From Pirellulimonas nuda (lineage in GTDB: Bacteria > Planctomycetota > Planctomycetia > Pirellulales > Lacipirellulaceae), in the NCBI RefSeq assembly GCF_007750855.1, contig NZ_CP036291.1:6112905-6176904 (forward strand): DNA of 64,000 nucleotides, read 5' to 3'. This document shows, one piece after another, positions 16,141-24,935 of this stretch; position 1 is the stretch's first letter; each line of letters opens with the position of its first letter. A program made the translations under genes and the position numbers. The notes below the pieces were generated by a model. That model was not told where the DNA came from, ran no database searches, and saw only the letters and a list, made by a program, of their open reading frames with translations.

Positions 16141-17622
16141 CTAACGGACGATGGTCGACGGCCCGGCGGGGGCGCCGTCGCCCCAACCCAGCGCGCTGCG
16201 GATCGGCCCGGGGCTGCCCGCGGGCCGCGCCGGCGCCGCGGGGGACTGCTGCGCCATGGCGGCGGCCCCTTCGGGCGAGCCGGGCCCGGGCGAGCTGGGC
16301 GTGGTCGCCTGGAACTGCGCCGGGTCGACCCACTGCACGCCACGGCTGCGGGCGAACTCCCCCGTCGACTTCTCCGCGGCCGCTAGCTGGTCGGCCCGCG
16401 CCTGTGCGGCCAGCGCCTGCTCCGGCCGGCCGAGCGACCGCTCGACCACGGCCAGGTTGCGGAAGATGTTGCTGTCGGGGTTGTGGGGCACCGCTGCGGC
16501 CAGCGCCCGGTACGACTCGTCGTAGTGGCCCGACCGCGCCAGGTGGACCCCCACCTCGTTCGCCGCCATGTAGTTTCCGGCGTGGGCGATCGTCGCGGCG
16601 CGGAAGTACGACAGGCTCTGTGCCGCGGCGGCCGGCTGGCCCTCGCGTTCGGCGAGCCTGGCGTAGGTCTTGCCGAGGCCGTACAGCGCCATCGACCCGG
16701 CCTGCTCGCCCGCCACGGCGCCGCCGAGCTTGGCCTCGCCGTAGCGGTGGTACATGGCGGCCGCCTCGTGCGGGAGCGTGGCGCTGCGTGCGGCCGGGTC
16801 CAACGCTTCAAGCAGCGGCGTGTGGTGCGACTGGGCGACCTGCGACACGTCCACGGGCCCTCCCCCCACGGCACGCGCGGTGGCGAAGTCTTCCGACTCT
16901 TCGAGCGCCAGCAGGCCCTCCTCGAGCGCCGTGCTGTGGCGGGTCGTCTGCTCCGCGGCGTCCTTGGCGGACGCGATCTTGCGCAGCACGCCGAGGAACT
17001 TCTCACGGGCCGCGAACAGGGCGCCGCTCTTGCCTAGCTGGAAGCCCTGCTGCACCTTGGGGGCGAGCGACCGGCTCAGCTCGCGCGACACAGGCGTGTA
17101 GGCCAGCGCCTCGGCGGTCGAAACCCGCATCGCGAACGACGCCTCGTCCTCGGCGATCCACGCCGGCGCGTCCTCCGTAACCGCCTCGGGGGCCAGCACG
17201 GGGGGGGCCGGTTCTGGCGTCCTCAACGTCAGCCGCGGGGGAGCGAAGCGGAACTCAGACGCCCCCGCGTGCGGCAGCGTCACCTCAGCCAACTCGGCCC
17301 GCTCGGCGGATGGGGGTTCCGCCGGCGCGGGCTTCGTCGGTGGGGGTTCGGCGACGGATGACGCGAACGGGTTGGCCAGCAGCCCCTGCCGAGAAGCCGC
17401 CTGGGGGTAGGCGTCGACATACGACGGCGCCGGGAGTGCAAGCTCGGCCACGGGGGTGAACGAGCCCTGGGGATCGCTCGGGGGCTCGACCGTTCCGGCC
17501 GGACGCAGCCAGCCGGCCGTGACGATCATCGTCGGAGCGAGGCACGCAAGGCCGATGCGGACGACCACCGCCCCGGGACGGGGCGGGTCGATGCGGGGCG
17601 GTGGTGCGCCAACAGCTTCCAT
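16141..17622 (-). CDS. TPR-containing envelope protein
   Basis: This 493-residue protein starts at the ATG that precedes a membrane segment (AVVVRIGLACLAPTMIVTAGWL). A Pro/Ala-rich region follows, then alpha-helical TPR-like repeats (EVGVHLARSGHYDESYRALA, NLAVVERSLGRPEQALAAQA) and a Pro/Ser-rich C-terminus. Placement directly upstream of a Wza-like export gene suggests a role in surface polysaccharide secretion or its regulation, but this is inference. An in-frame extension of 66 codons upstream lacks coding character and is rejected. Confidence 0.7.
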   Translation of the reverse strand: MEAVGAPPPRIDPPRPGAVVVRIGLACLAPTMIVTAGWLRPAGTVEPPSDPQGSFTPVAELALPAPSYVDAYPQAASRQGLLANPFASSVAEPPPTKPAPAEPPSAERAELAEVTLPHAGASEFRFAPPRLTLRTPEPAPPVLAPEAVTEDAPAWIAEDEASFAMRVSTAEALAYTPVSRELSRSLAPKVQQGFQLGKSGALFAAREKFLGVLRKIASAKDAAEQTTRHSTALEEGLLALEESEDFATARAVGGGPVDVSQVAQSHHTPLLEALDPAARSATLPHEAAAMYHRYGEAKLGGAVAGEQAGSMALYGLGKTYARLAEREGQPAAAAQSLSYFRAATIAHAGNYMAANEVGVHLARSGHYDESYRALAAAVPHNPDSNIFRNLAVVERSLGRPEQALAAQARADQLAAAEKSTGEFARSRGVQWVDPAQFQATTPSSPGPGSPEGAAAMAQQSPAAPARPAGSPGPIRSALGWGDGAPAGPSTIVR

Positions 17623-17841
17623 GCCGGGGCGGGGGGGGCTCGAGGCGGCGTCTGCGGCGCTAACCGGCAGGACGGGGGGGCGGGCTTCCTTGCGTCGTCG
17701 GCGGCACAGCGGCCAACCAAGCACAAGGTTCGGCCAGCTCGGCGATCCGCTGACAGCAAAACCGCTGCCGGCCCTACAACCGGAACCCGGGTCGGAGCGG
17801 CCCCCACGAAAACAAGCCACTAGCCGACGGGCGCCGCTTGA

Positions 17842-18801
17842 TTAGAACAACCGCTTTTGGGGTTCTGGCGCCAGCGGTCGGGCGTCGTGGCCGCGCGCCA
17901 GCAACTGGTCGACGAATCCCCGTGGGCCGTGCGTCACGTAGATCCGCCGCGGCGCGACGCGCTCGACCGTTTCTAGAAGTTCGTTAAAGTCCGCGTGATC
18001 CGAGAACGGCAGCGCGTGATCCACCCCCAGCCGCGTGCGGGTCCTGGCGTCGATCGCCCAGCCGGTCAGCGCGATCGACACGGTCTCCCCCAATCCCCCC
18101 AGCCGCCAACCACGCTGGCCTCGCGGCAGCGTCATCACCACGTGTCCTTCCTCGGGCCGCCCAGCGTACGGCTTGACCCCCAGCTTTACCCCGCACGCCT
18201 CGTACACGCGGCTGGTGGCGTAGATCACGGGGTGTTGCTGCACAGGCCGGCCGTGGCGCACTAGCAGCGCCGCCACCTCCTGCGCCTTGCCCAGCGCGTA
18301 GGCGTGGATGACGGGCGTGCGGCCTTCCTTCACGGTCGCCTGGATCAGTTCCAAGAGCTGCGTCTCAACGTCGCCGCGGTCGGGGAACTGAAAGCGGGGG
18401 TGGCCGAACGTCGACTCGATCACCAAGGTGTCCGCCTGCGGCAGCGTCGCCGGCTCGGCGGTCAGCGACGGCCGGAGGCGGAAATCGCCCGTGTAGAGCA
18501 GCCGCTGGTCGTCCAGCTCCGCCAGCAACAGGGCCGACCCCAGGCAGTGCCCCGCCGGCAGCGCGGTCAGCCGGACCGGGCCCATCGTCCAGGGCTCGCC
18601 GTAGGGGGTTTCTCGCACCCGCATCCGGGGCCCGAGCCGGTGCTTGTACAACGCGGCGGTGGCGGGAGTCGCCCAGGCCACCTCGTGGCGCCCCACGTGG
18701 TCCATGTGCGCATGCGAAACAAAGCCCCGCGGCTGGCGCCGCCGCACATCGACCGCCAACCCGGCCCGGGTGATGAACAATCCGTCGTCGTAATGAAACA
18801 G
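17842..18801 (-). CDS. MBL-fold beta-CASP/exonuclease-like hydrolase, uncertain start
   Basis: About 319 residues carry the metallo-beta-lactamase signature SHAHMDHVG, a distal AGHCLGSA, then YTGDFRLRPSL, HAYALGKAQEV and a final PFSDHADFNELL. These are the motifs of the RNA-processing and ligase-associated exonuclease branch. The protein probably cleaves nucleic acid with two metal ions. There is no ATG, GTG or TTG at the beginning of the domain: the frame enters through repeat sequence at 18806, and a CTG at 18801 is the best formal start. The repeat may have displaced the original start region. Confidence 0.75.
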   Translation of the reverse strand: MFHYDDGLFITRAGLAVDVRRRQPRGFVSHAHMDHVGRHEVAWATPATAALYKHRLGPRMRVRETPYGEPWTMGPVRLTALPAGHCLGSALLLAELDDQRLLYTGDFRLRPSLTAEPATLPQADTLVIESTFGHPRFQFPDRGDVETQLLELIQATVKEGRTPVIHAYALGKAQEVAALLVRHGRPVQQHPVIYATSRVYEACGVKLGVKPYAGRPEEGHVVMTLPRGQRGWRLGGLGETVSIALTGWAIDARTRTRLGVDHALPFSDHADFNELLETVERVAPRRIYVTHGPRGFVDQLLARGHDARPLAPEPQKRLF

Positions 18802-18805
18802 GGGC

Positions 18806-19003
18806 GGTCCGCCTGCGGCGGAGGGGCTGGGGGTGGCGCGGCTGCGCCGCGGGGGCTGGGGACGCGCAAGCGATCGGGAGGGGTCTTTCGGATTGCCAGA
18901 TGCTAGCCGAAGATCGGGACGAACCGCAGCCCCACGCTTGCGCGTCCCCAGCCCCCAGCCCCTCCGCCGCAGGCGGACCACCACCAGCCCCGCGGCGCAG
19001 CCG
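18806..19003. repeat. Modular GC-rich inverted repeat between divergent genes
   Basis: The left arm (18806-18872) and right arm (about 18935-19003) share, in opposite orientation, the modules CGCTTGCGCGTCCCCAGCCC, CCTCCGCCGCAGGCGGACC and CCGCGGCGCAGCCGC. The order of modules differs between arms, so the element is mosaic rather than a simple palindrome. It fills the whole intergenic region between the MBL gene and uppP. Confidence 0.8.
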
Positions 19004-19011
19004 CCAGCCGT

Positions 19012-19812
19012 ATGTCGCTCCTGGAAGTCATCGTTCTGGCCGTTGTCCAAGGCCTCACGGAGTTCTTGCCGGTCAGTTCTTCTGGGCACTTGGTGGTGGC
19101 CAACGCCGTGCTGGAGGCGGCCGGCTACCCGCCGGCTCAGGACCTGCTGGAAGTCAGCATCACGCTGCACCTGGGGACGCTGCTGAGCGTGCTGGTGTGG
19201 TACCGGCGGGAGATCTTACGGCTGTTTACCGCGGACCGGCGCGTCGGCCTGCTGGTGCTGCTGGCGACCATCCCGGCCGCGATCGTGGGGGTCTGGATCA
19301 AGAAACTGGCGCCCCCGCAGGTCGAGGCCCAACTGACCGAAAACGTGCTGCTTGCCGGGTGCTTGTTCCCGGTCACCGCCCTGGTGCTGCTGGCGGCGTC
19401 CCGCCGGCGCGAGGGGGGCATCGACTACCCAGAGATTGGCTGGCGTAGCGCGCTGGCGGTGGGCGTCGCCCAGGCGGTCGCCATCCTGCCCGGCATCTCG
19501 CGGAGCGGCGCCACCATCGCCGCTGGGTTGGGTGTGGGGCTGCGGCGTGAGTCGGCCGCCACGTTTGCGTTCTTGCTGGCGATCCCGGCGATCGCCGGCG
19601 CCGGGCTGCTGGAGGGGATCGAGGCCTACAAGGAGGGGACCACCGGCACCCCCGCGTACGTCCTGGCCGCCGGTTTTGTGGTCTCGTTCGTCGTGGGCCT
19701 CGCGGCCCTGGCGGCGCTCATCCGCTTCGTGCGGAGCGGTCGCCTGGGGCTGTTCGCCTGGTACTTGATCCCGCTGGGGGTGGCGGTGGTGTGCTGGCGG
19801 TTGGCGGGGTGA
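19012..19812 (+). CDS. uppP: Undecaprenyl-diphosphatase
   Basis: This 266-residue integral membrane protein has the BacA/UppP signatures: GLTEFLPVSSSGHL at residues 14-27, with Glu17, Ser22-24 and His26, and PGISRSGAT near residues 161-169. It has seven to eight hydrophobic segments. It recycles the C55 lipid carrier for peptidoglycan and surface glycans. Length and topology match the family. The ATG at 19012 follows the repeat without a convincing ribosome binding site. Confidence 0.95.
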   Translation: MSLLEVIVLAVVQGLTEFLPVSSSGHLVVANAVLEAAGYPPAQDLLEVSITLHLGTLLSVLVWYRREILRLFTADRRVGLLVLLATIPAAIVGVWIKKLAPPQVEAQLTENVLLAGCLFPVTALVLLAASRRREGGIDYPEIGWRSALAVGVAQAVAILPGISRSGATIAAGLGVGLRRESAATFAFLLAIPAIAGAGLLEGIEAYKEGTTGTPAYVLAAGFVVSFVVGLAALAALIRFVRSGRLGLFAWYLIPLGVAVVCWRLAG

Positions 19813-19848
19813 GGCATCCGCCAAGCGCTGCGGGTACCGGCCGGCCGC

Positions 19849-22692
19849 TTACTTTGCCCCGAACAAGCCGTCGGCCAGGTCCGAGGTTCCGTACGCCTTG
19901 TCAGAGCCTACGTTTCCCTGCCGGGCGACGTAGCTGGCGAACGTAGCTGAGAGCACCCGGCGGATGTCGGGCGTCGTGAGCCGTTCCAACGCGTCGTCGA
20001 GCGACTCGCCCTCTTCGAGGTAGATGTTGCCCCAGACGTCGTAGCTGCCCCCGTCGATCCAAATCGCCTCGCCATTGGCTTCGAAACCAACCCGCGAAAG
20101 AGCCGGTCGGATCCAACGCGTGACGATGTCCTGTTCCTCCGGGAACGCGTTCCCACCGACGTTGATGCGGATCTGTTTCTCCTCCTGCATCTTCCTGCAC
20201 TCGGCGAAGGCGACGAGCTGCGTCGGGCCATCGACGACGGTGTAACCCGCCGCGGTCAGTTGCTTGGTGACCGCTTGTCGCACCTCGTCCACCGAGCCGT
20301 ACGCCTCGTCAACATCGATGCGGATCGACACCTCGTCCCCCGGCTTGGCGAGCAGGAGCGATTCGGGCGGCCCCAGCGACTCGGCCATCGCCTGGACCTG
20401 TTCGTCGGGCAGCACGGTTGAACCGAGGAAAGTCGCTCCCTCACTCTTGGAGCTTGGGATAAACCACATCCGCCCACTCGCCACGGTCGTCGTGGGGGCG
20501 AAGAATCGTGCGTCGGCCGTGTACTCCCACAAGAGGACACGTCGCAGCGGGTCGAAGACATGCTTGCCGTCCAGCAGCACAAAGTCCCCGACCCACTCGA
20601 TGCTCGAGCTGAATCCGATCCCGGAGTGCCAGAGCTCGCTCACCATCTCGCCGGTGGCCATGTCCCAGGTAGCGAGCGCGCCGTCCCGGAGCACAGCCAT
20701 GTGTTTCAGATCGCTGCTGAACGCGATTTGACGCAAGTTGTTGACGCTATGGAAATACGCTCGCTCGCCCTTGTTGGCCTCAACCGAGCCGACAACGCGG
20801 CCCTCCGAGAGATCGAACACCGTGATCTTTTCATCGGAACCAATCGCCAACAGCCGGTGCTGGGGGCCGATAATCACGTGCGGGATTTGGACGCCCAGCG
20901 CGATCTCGTACTCAGCGACCGCGGCAGCCCCGAGCTTCCACACGGTGCAGACGCACCCGCGACTCGACACCGTCAGCACGCGATTGCCGGGGAGGAACCA
21001 GGCGTAGTCAACATCGCGGGCTCTGTCTTGGCCTCGGCCGGAGGGGTAGGGCTCCCACTCGATAACCGGCTGAAGGTCGGTGGCCGTCATCCGCTGGACG
21101 TACACCTTCGAGCCCGCCCCGCTCCCGTCGGACTTCATCAGCACCACCGCCCGATCGGCAAGGGCGTCCAGCACCTTGGTTCCGGGAGGGCCGGCGACGA
21201 GCGGCGTGACGCGGCCTCCGGGGGGGTCGACCATGTGCAAGAACGGCTGGGGGGCGCCCCCCACGCCGCCTTTCTGCCGGCTGACAATCACCCGTTTGCC
21301 GTCGAGCGACACAAATATCGAAGCGCGTTCGAAGAAGCGCTGCGAGCCGGGGATCGCCGCCAGATCGACCGTGGGGTAGGACTCGCGTTCGCCCAACGGC
21401 GGCGATGACGGGGGCGGGTCGAACCGCCACTCGCGGAGCCCCGACTTGTCAAACGGCCTGACATTGCGGCGGTCGACCGCCAGCACCTTCGCCTCCCGCT
21501 CCACCGGCCCAAGGCCGGCAGGCCCAGCGCCGCCGGTCGCCCCCGACGCAACGCCCGCCAGGTAGTTCTGGTCGGCCTCGCACAGTTTCGCGACGGGCAC
21601 GTTGATGGCGTCGCCGCTCTGCTTGCGGAGCGTGACCACCCCGTCCGCTTCGGAAACAAAAGTGGCGGTGACCGAGAAGCGGCCCGAGGCGTCGCTCCAC
21701 TGGCGCGGCTCGGCGGCCCCGCCACCCCCGCCGACCCCTGGCGCCGGGCCCGTCGCGCGGCGGAGGTAGCCCTCCGGCGCTACGATTCTCAGTTGCGAGC
21801 GTCGCTCTAGCTGAGTCTTCAGCGCGCGGCTGGAGACCGCCGCGGCGAGCCGCTCGAGGTCGTCGACCGCCACCATCGTGTTTTTAAACTTTGGCTCGGC
21901 TTCCACGACCCCGCGGTACCACTTGCCGGCGATGCTGATCTCCACGCGATCGCCTACGCCGAACTTGTCTTCGCCCTCGCCGCCGCCGCCGAGCCCCCGG
22001 TCCCCGAACCCCCCGTCGCCGAACCCTCCGTTGCCGACCCCCCCGTCGAAGCCCCTCCCGAAGCCGCCAAACCCCCGCCCCGCGAGGCCCATCCCGCGAG
22101 GCCCGTCTTGGCTGAAGAGTTCATCGACAACGTCGCTTCTTCCAACGGCTTGCGCGCGGGCCTCCAGGGCTTCTTTGGTGATCTCTTCGGGCTGGATGCG
22201 AACCTTGACGTAACGCTCGCGATTGTTCCGTTCGAGTACGCGCCCGTAGTCGATCGCGGCGCAGAAGACCTCGAAGTCGGAAACCGGCGCGACGCGTGTC
22301 CCCACCCGGCCGTTGATGCTGACGGTGCGGGTGCTGGTGATTTGGTCGGGGGCGGCGAGTTTCACCAGCGCCGTGACGAGCTGCGTCACGTCCGGCTCTC
22401 CGCCAGCCTTGTTGCTCTTGCCAAAAAAAACGTCCGCGCCCGCGTTGGCGCTGAACCAGTCAGTGCCCAATTGGAGCTCCTTGATAAGCCCATCGACGAT
22501 CGCACTATCGTCGACTTCTTTCTTCTCGGCGGCGCCGCGCGGCGCCATGACGATGAACTCGACGACGGCCGAGTCGTCCTGGGCCTCGGCGGCAGTCGGC
22601 GCTCCAACCAGGCTTGCCAGCGCAAGCAGCAAGGCAATGCAGCTCGTGGCGGGGCGAAGCGTCGGGCGACCCCACGCGATGCAAGAGTCCAT
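19849..22692 (-). CDS. Large secreted SHD1-domain, WD-like protein
   Basis: The 947-residue protein has a signal peptide (SCIALLLALASLVGAPTAAEA). A segment with conserved VGTRVAP and CAAIDYGRV precedes a glycine/Phe-rich low-complexity stretch (residues about 205-245). Then come an SLA1-homology-1 (SHD1) domain around residues 330-380 (RQWSDASGRFSVTATFV ... LCEADQNYL) and propeller-like repeats (about 590-760) with LLAIGSDEKITVFDLSEG. SHD1 domains are abundant in planctomycete secreted proteins and of unknown function. The last 150 residues form a separate alpha/beta domain. Confidence 0.75.
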   Translation of the reverse strand: MDSCIAWGRPTLRPATSCIALLLALASLVGAPTAAEAQDDSAVVEFIVMAPRGAAEKKEVDDSAIVDGLIKELQLGTDWFSANAGADVFFGKSNKAGGEPDVTQLVTALVKLAAPDQITSTRTVSINGRVGTRVAPVSDFEVFCAAIDYGRVLERNNRERYVKVRIQPEEITKEALEARAQAVGRSDVVDELFSQDGPRGMGLAGRGFGGFGRGFDGGVGNGGFGDGGFGDRGLGGGGEGEDKFGVGDRVEISIAGKWYRGVVEAEPKFKNTMVAVDDLERLAAAVSSRALKTQLERRSQLRIVAPEGYLRRATGPAPGVGGGGGAAEPRQWSDASGRFSVTATFVSEADGVVTLRKQSGDAINVPVAKLCEADQNYLAGVASGATGGAGPAGLGPVEREAKVLAVDRRNVRPFDKSGLREWRFDPPPSSPPLGERESYPTVDLAAIPGSQRFFERASIFVSLDGKRVIVSRQKGGVGGAPQPFLHMVDPPGGRVTPLVAGPPGTKVLDALADRAVVLMKSDGSGAGSKVYVQRMTATDLQPVIEWEPYPSGRGQDRARDVDYAWFLPGNRVLTVSSRGCVCTVWKLGAAAVAEYEIALGVQIPHVIIGPQHRLLAIGSDEKITVFDLSEGRVVGSVEANKGERAYFHSVNNLRQIAFSSDLKHMAVLRDGALATWDMATGEMVSELWHSGIGFSSSIEWVGDFVLLDGKHVFDPLRRVLLWEYTADARFFAPTTTVASGRMWFIPSSKSEGATFLGSTVLPDEQVQAMAESLGPPESLLLAKPGDEVSIRIDVDEAYGSVDEVRQAVTKQLTAAGYTVVDGPTQLVAFAECRKMQEEKQIRINVGGNAFPEEQDIVTRWIRPALSRVGFEANGEAIWIDGGSYDVWGNIYLEEGESLDDALERLTTPDIRRVLSATFASYVARQGNVGSDKAYGTSDLADGLFGAK

Positions 22693-22791
22693 ATTGCTCT
22701 CCGGTCTCGGAACAAAGCTCTGTCGAATTCAGACGCTCGTTCCCTGCAATATAGCCAACCGCGCAGGCCGGTGGGACACGAAGCGAGGCGA

Positions 22792-22820
22792 TTGCTCCTC
22801 GGAACCACGCCCCCTACACT
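22792..22820 (+). promoter_or_regulatory. Probable promoter of sufU-sufS
   Basis: TTGCTC and TACACT are spaced by 17 bp, about 125 bp upstream of the sufU start, in the region divergent from the SHD1 gene. Confidence 0.5.
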
Positions 22821-22946
22821 GAAAAGTGAGAGCCCCCCCCAAGCGTCGGCGCCCATCAACTACCCGCCCTCGACTGCGAACCCCCGAGGCTGGCCCCCGT
22901 AGCCCCGCCCCGCCTTGCACCCAACCCGCTCAACCACCCAGCCCGG

Positions 22947-23330
22947 ATGCCCTCCGAAGAAGAGTTTTATCAGGAACACATCCTCGACCACTACGAGGAC
23001 CCCTTCCACCGCGGCGACCTGCCCGGCGCGACCCACGCGCACGAGGACAAGAACCCGCTGTGCGGCGACCTGGTGCGCGTGGCGCTGAAGATCTCTCCCG
23101 AGGGGAAGATCGAAGACTGCTGGTTCACCGGCGACGGCTGCGTGATCAGCCAGGCCTCGGCCTCGATGCTGCTCGAGGAGATCCAGGGCAAGACAACCGA
23201 AGAGCTCAAGGCCTTCGGCGCACCCGAGATGCTCAAGCTCTACGGCCCCAGGCTCACGCCCAACCGGCAGAAGTGCTGCCTGCTAAGCTGGCGCGCATTG
23301 CAGTCGGCGGTCCACTCGCCGGTGGAGTGA
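22947..23330 (+). CDS. sufU: Fe-S cluster scaffold/sulfur-transfer protein SufU
   Basis: The 127-residue protein has the NifU/IscU-type fold with Cys39 (LCGD), Asp63 and Cys65 (GDGCVIS) and Cys110-Cys111 (RQKCCLLSW). This matches SufU of the SUF system, which binds zinc and accepts sulfur from SufS. The enlarged insert typical of SufU is visible between the second and third cysteine sites. The partner sufS follows on the same strand, with a REP-like hairpin between. Confidence 0.93.
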   Translation: MPSEEEFYQEHILDHYEDPFHRGDLPGATHAHEDKNPLCGDLVRVALKISPEGKIEDCWFTGDGCVISQASASMLLEEIQGKTTEELKAFGAPEMLKLYGPRLTPNRQKCCLLSWRALQSAVHSPVE

Positions 23331-23337
23331 ACGCCGG

Positions 23338-23404
23338 GGAGCCGGAAGCGTCAGCGTCCGGAGGTTTCTCGCGCTCGACTCCGGGCGCTGACGCTTTCGG
23401 CTCC
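23338..23404. repeat. REP-like inverted repeat between sufU and sufS
   Basis: Arms at 23338-23362 and 23380-23404 (core GCCGGAAGCGTCAGCG) are reverse complements at 23 of 25 positions with a 17-nt spacer. From memory this core is common in Pirellulales genomes. The hairpin starts 8 bases after the sufU stop. Confidence 0.85.
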
Positions 23405-23445
23405 ATGGTTCATCCTCCAGATCCCGCTTTCTAATCCAAGCTCCT

Positions 23446-24705
23446 ATGCTCCCCGCATCGCTCCGCGACGACTTCCCCATCCTGCAGCAGTCGGTGCACG
23501 GGGACCGCCCGCTGGTGTTCCTGGATAACGCCGCCAGCACGCAGCGCAGCCGCCAAGTGATGGACGCCGTGCGTCGGCTTGAGGAGCACGACTACGCGAA
23601 TGTCCATCGCGGCATCCACACGCTCAGCGAACGCAGCACCGACGCCTACGAGGCGGCGCGAGAGAAAGTACGGGCCTTCATCAACGCCGAGTCGGCCGAC
23701 GAGATCGTCTTCACCCAGGGGACGACCGCGTCGATCAACCTAGTGGCGCGTAGCTGGGGAGAGGCCAACCTGAAGCCCGGCGACGAGATCTTGCTGACGC
23801 TGATGGAGCACCACTCCAACCTCGTCCCCTGGTTCCAGGCCGCCGAGCGGACCGGCGCCGTGGTCCGGCAGATCCCCATCACCGACGACGGCCTGCTCGA
23901 CCTCTCGGGCCTCGACTCGCTGCTGACCCGGCGCACCAAGCTGGTCGCCGTGGCGAGCGTCTCGAACACGCTCGGCACCATCAACCCGGTGGCCGAGATC
24001 ATCCGCCGCGCCCACGCCGTGGGCGCCCTGGTGCTGGTAGACGCCGCCCAGAGCGTGCCGCACATGGCGACCGACGTGCGGGCGCTCGACGTCGATTTCT
24101 TGGCGTTCAGCGGCCACAAGATGACGGGCCCGTCGGGCATCGGCGTGCTGTACGGAAAGCGATCGTTGCTCGAGGCGATGCCGGCCTTCTTGGGGGGTGG
24201 CAGCATGATCGACCGCGTGTACGCAGACCGCTTCACCCCGGCGCCTATCCCCACACGCTTCGAGGCCGGAACGCCGCCGATCTCGGGCGCCATCGGCCTG
24301 GGCGCCGCGATCGACTACCTGCAAGCGATCGGGATGGACGCGATCCAGCAGCACGAGCACCGGCTGGTCGAGCACGCCTGGCGCCGGCTCGGCGAGGTCG
24401 AGGGGCTCACGCGGCTTGGCCCGCCGCCGGAGCAGCGTGCGGGGCTGGTGGGCTTCACGCTCGACAGGCCGCACGCGCACGACATCGCCCAACTCTTGGA
24501 CGAGCAGGGGGTCGCCGTCCGGGCGGGCCACCACTGCACACAGCCGCTGCACGACCGGCTGGGGATCTCGGCCAGCACACGCGCCAGCTTCTACCTCTAC
24601 AACACGCTGGAAGAGGTCGACGTGCTGGTCGACGCGCTGGCGGCCATCCGCGAACGCTTCCGCCCCCGCGGCCGCAAACGCGCGGCGCGAGTGGCAGAGA
24701 AGTGA
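23446..24705 (+). CDS. sufS: Cysteine desulfurase SufS
   Basis: This 419-residue aminotransferase class V enzyme has the PLP-binding lysine in SGHKMTGPSGIGVLYGK (Lys near 225) and the catalytic cysteine in RAGHHCTQPLHDRLG (near 364). It takes sulfur from L-cysteine for Fe-S cluster assembly and hands it to SufU. Residues FLDNAASTQRSRQVMD near the start are typical. Only sufU and sufS are clustered here; sufB, C and D must lie elsewhere. Confidence 0.95.
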   Translation: MLPASLRDDFPILQQSVHGDRPLVFLDNAASTQRSRQVMDAVRRLEEHDYANVHRGIHTLSERSTDAYEAAREKVRAFINAESADEIVFTQGTTASINLVARSWGEANLKPGDEILLTLMEHHSNLVPWFQAAERTGAVVRQIPITDDGLLDLSGLDSLLTRRTKLVAVASVSNTLGTINPVAEIIRRAHAVGALVLVDAAQSVPHMATDVRALDVDFLAFSGHKMTGPSGIGVLYGKRSLLEAMPAFLGGGSMIDRVYADRFTPAPIPTRFEAGTPPISGAIGLGAAIDYLQAIGMDAIQQHEHRLVEHAWRRLGEVEGLTRLGPPPEQRAGLVGFTLDRPHAHDIAQLLDEQGVAVRAGHHCTQPLHDRLGISASTRASFYLYNTLEEVDVLVDALAAIRERFRPRGRKRAARVAEK

Positions 24706-24729
24706 GCACGCGGGTCACGAGCAGGGACC

Positions 24730-24809
24730 CCCAATAGCCGCCGACCTACGGTCGGCGCGGGCCCGCTAGCAGTTCTGAACGCGCCGACCGTAGGTCGGCG
24801 GCTATTGGG
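24730..24809. repeat. Perfect 29-bp inverted repeat, GCGCCGACC family
   Basis: Arms 24730-24758 and 24781-24809 are exact reverse complements with a 22-nt loop. A 27/29 match to a single arm occurs at 12062-12090. It lies downstream of sufS and could terminate transcription, but no T-run follows. Confidence 0.9.
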
Positions 24810-24935
24810 CGCGATGGTAGCAGCAGCCACGCGCTCGCAAAATCTTTGGGAACTCTCCCCGCCCCGCGCTCGTCAGACCCGTTGGCGGCCCGATCCCGGG
24901 GCCGATTCTCTCCCCCTTTTCCGTAGAGGCACGCC

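Noticed and set aside
14849-17622. Considered as part of a type II secretion or pilus locus because of TPR and secretin-like neighbours
   Set aside because: The downstream protein has poly_export and SLBB-type strands, not a secretin domain, so polysaccharide export fits better.
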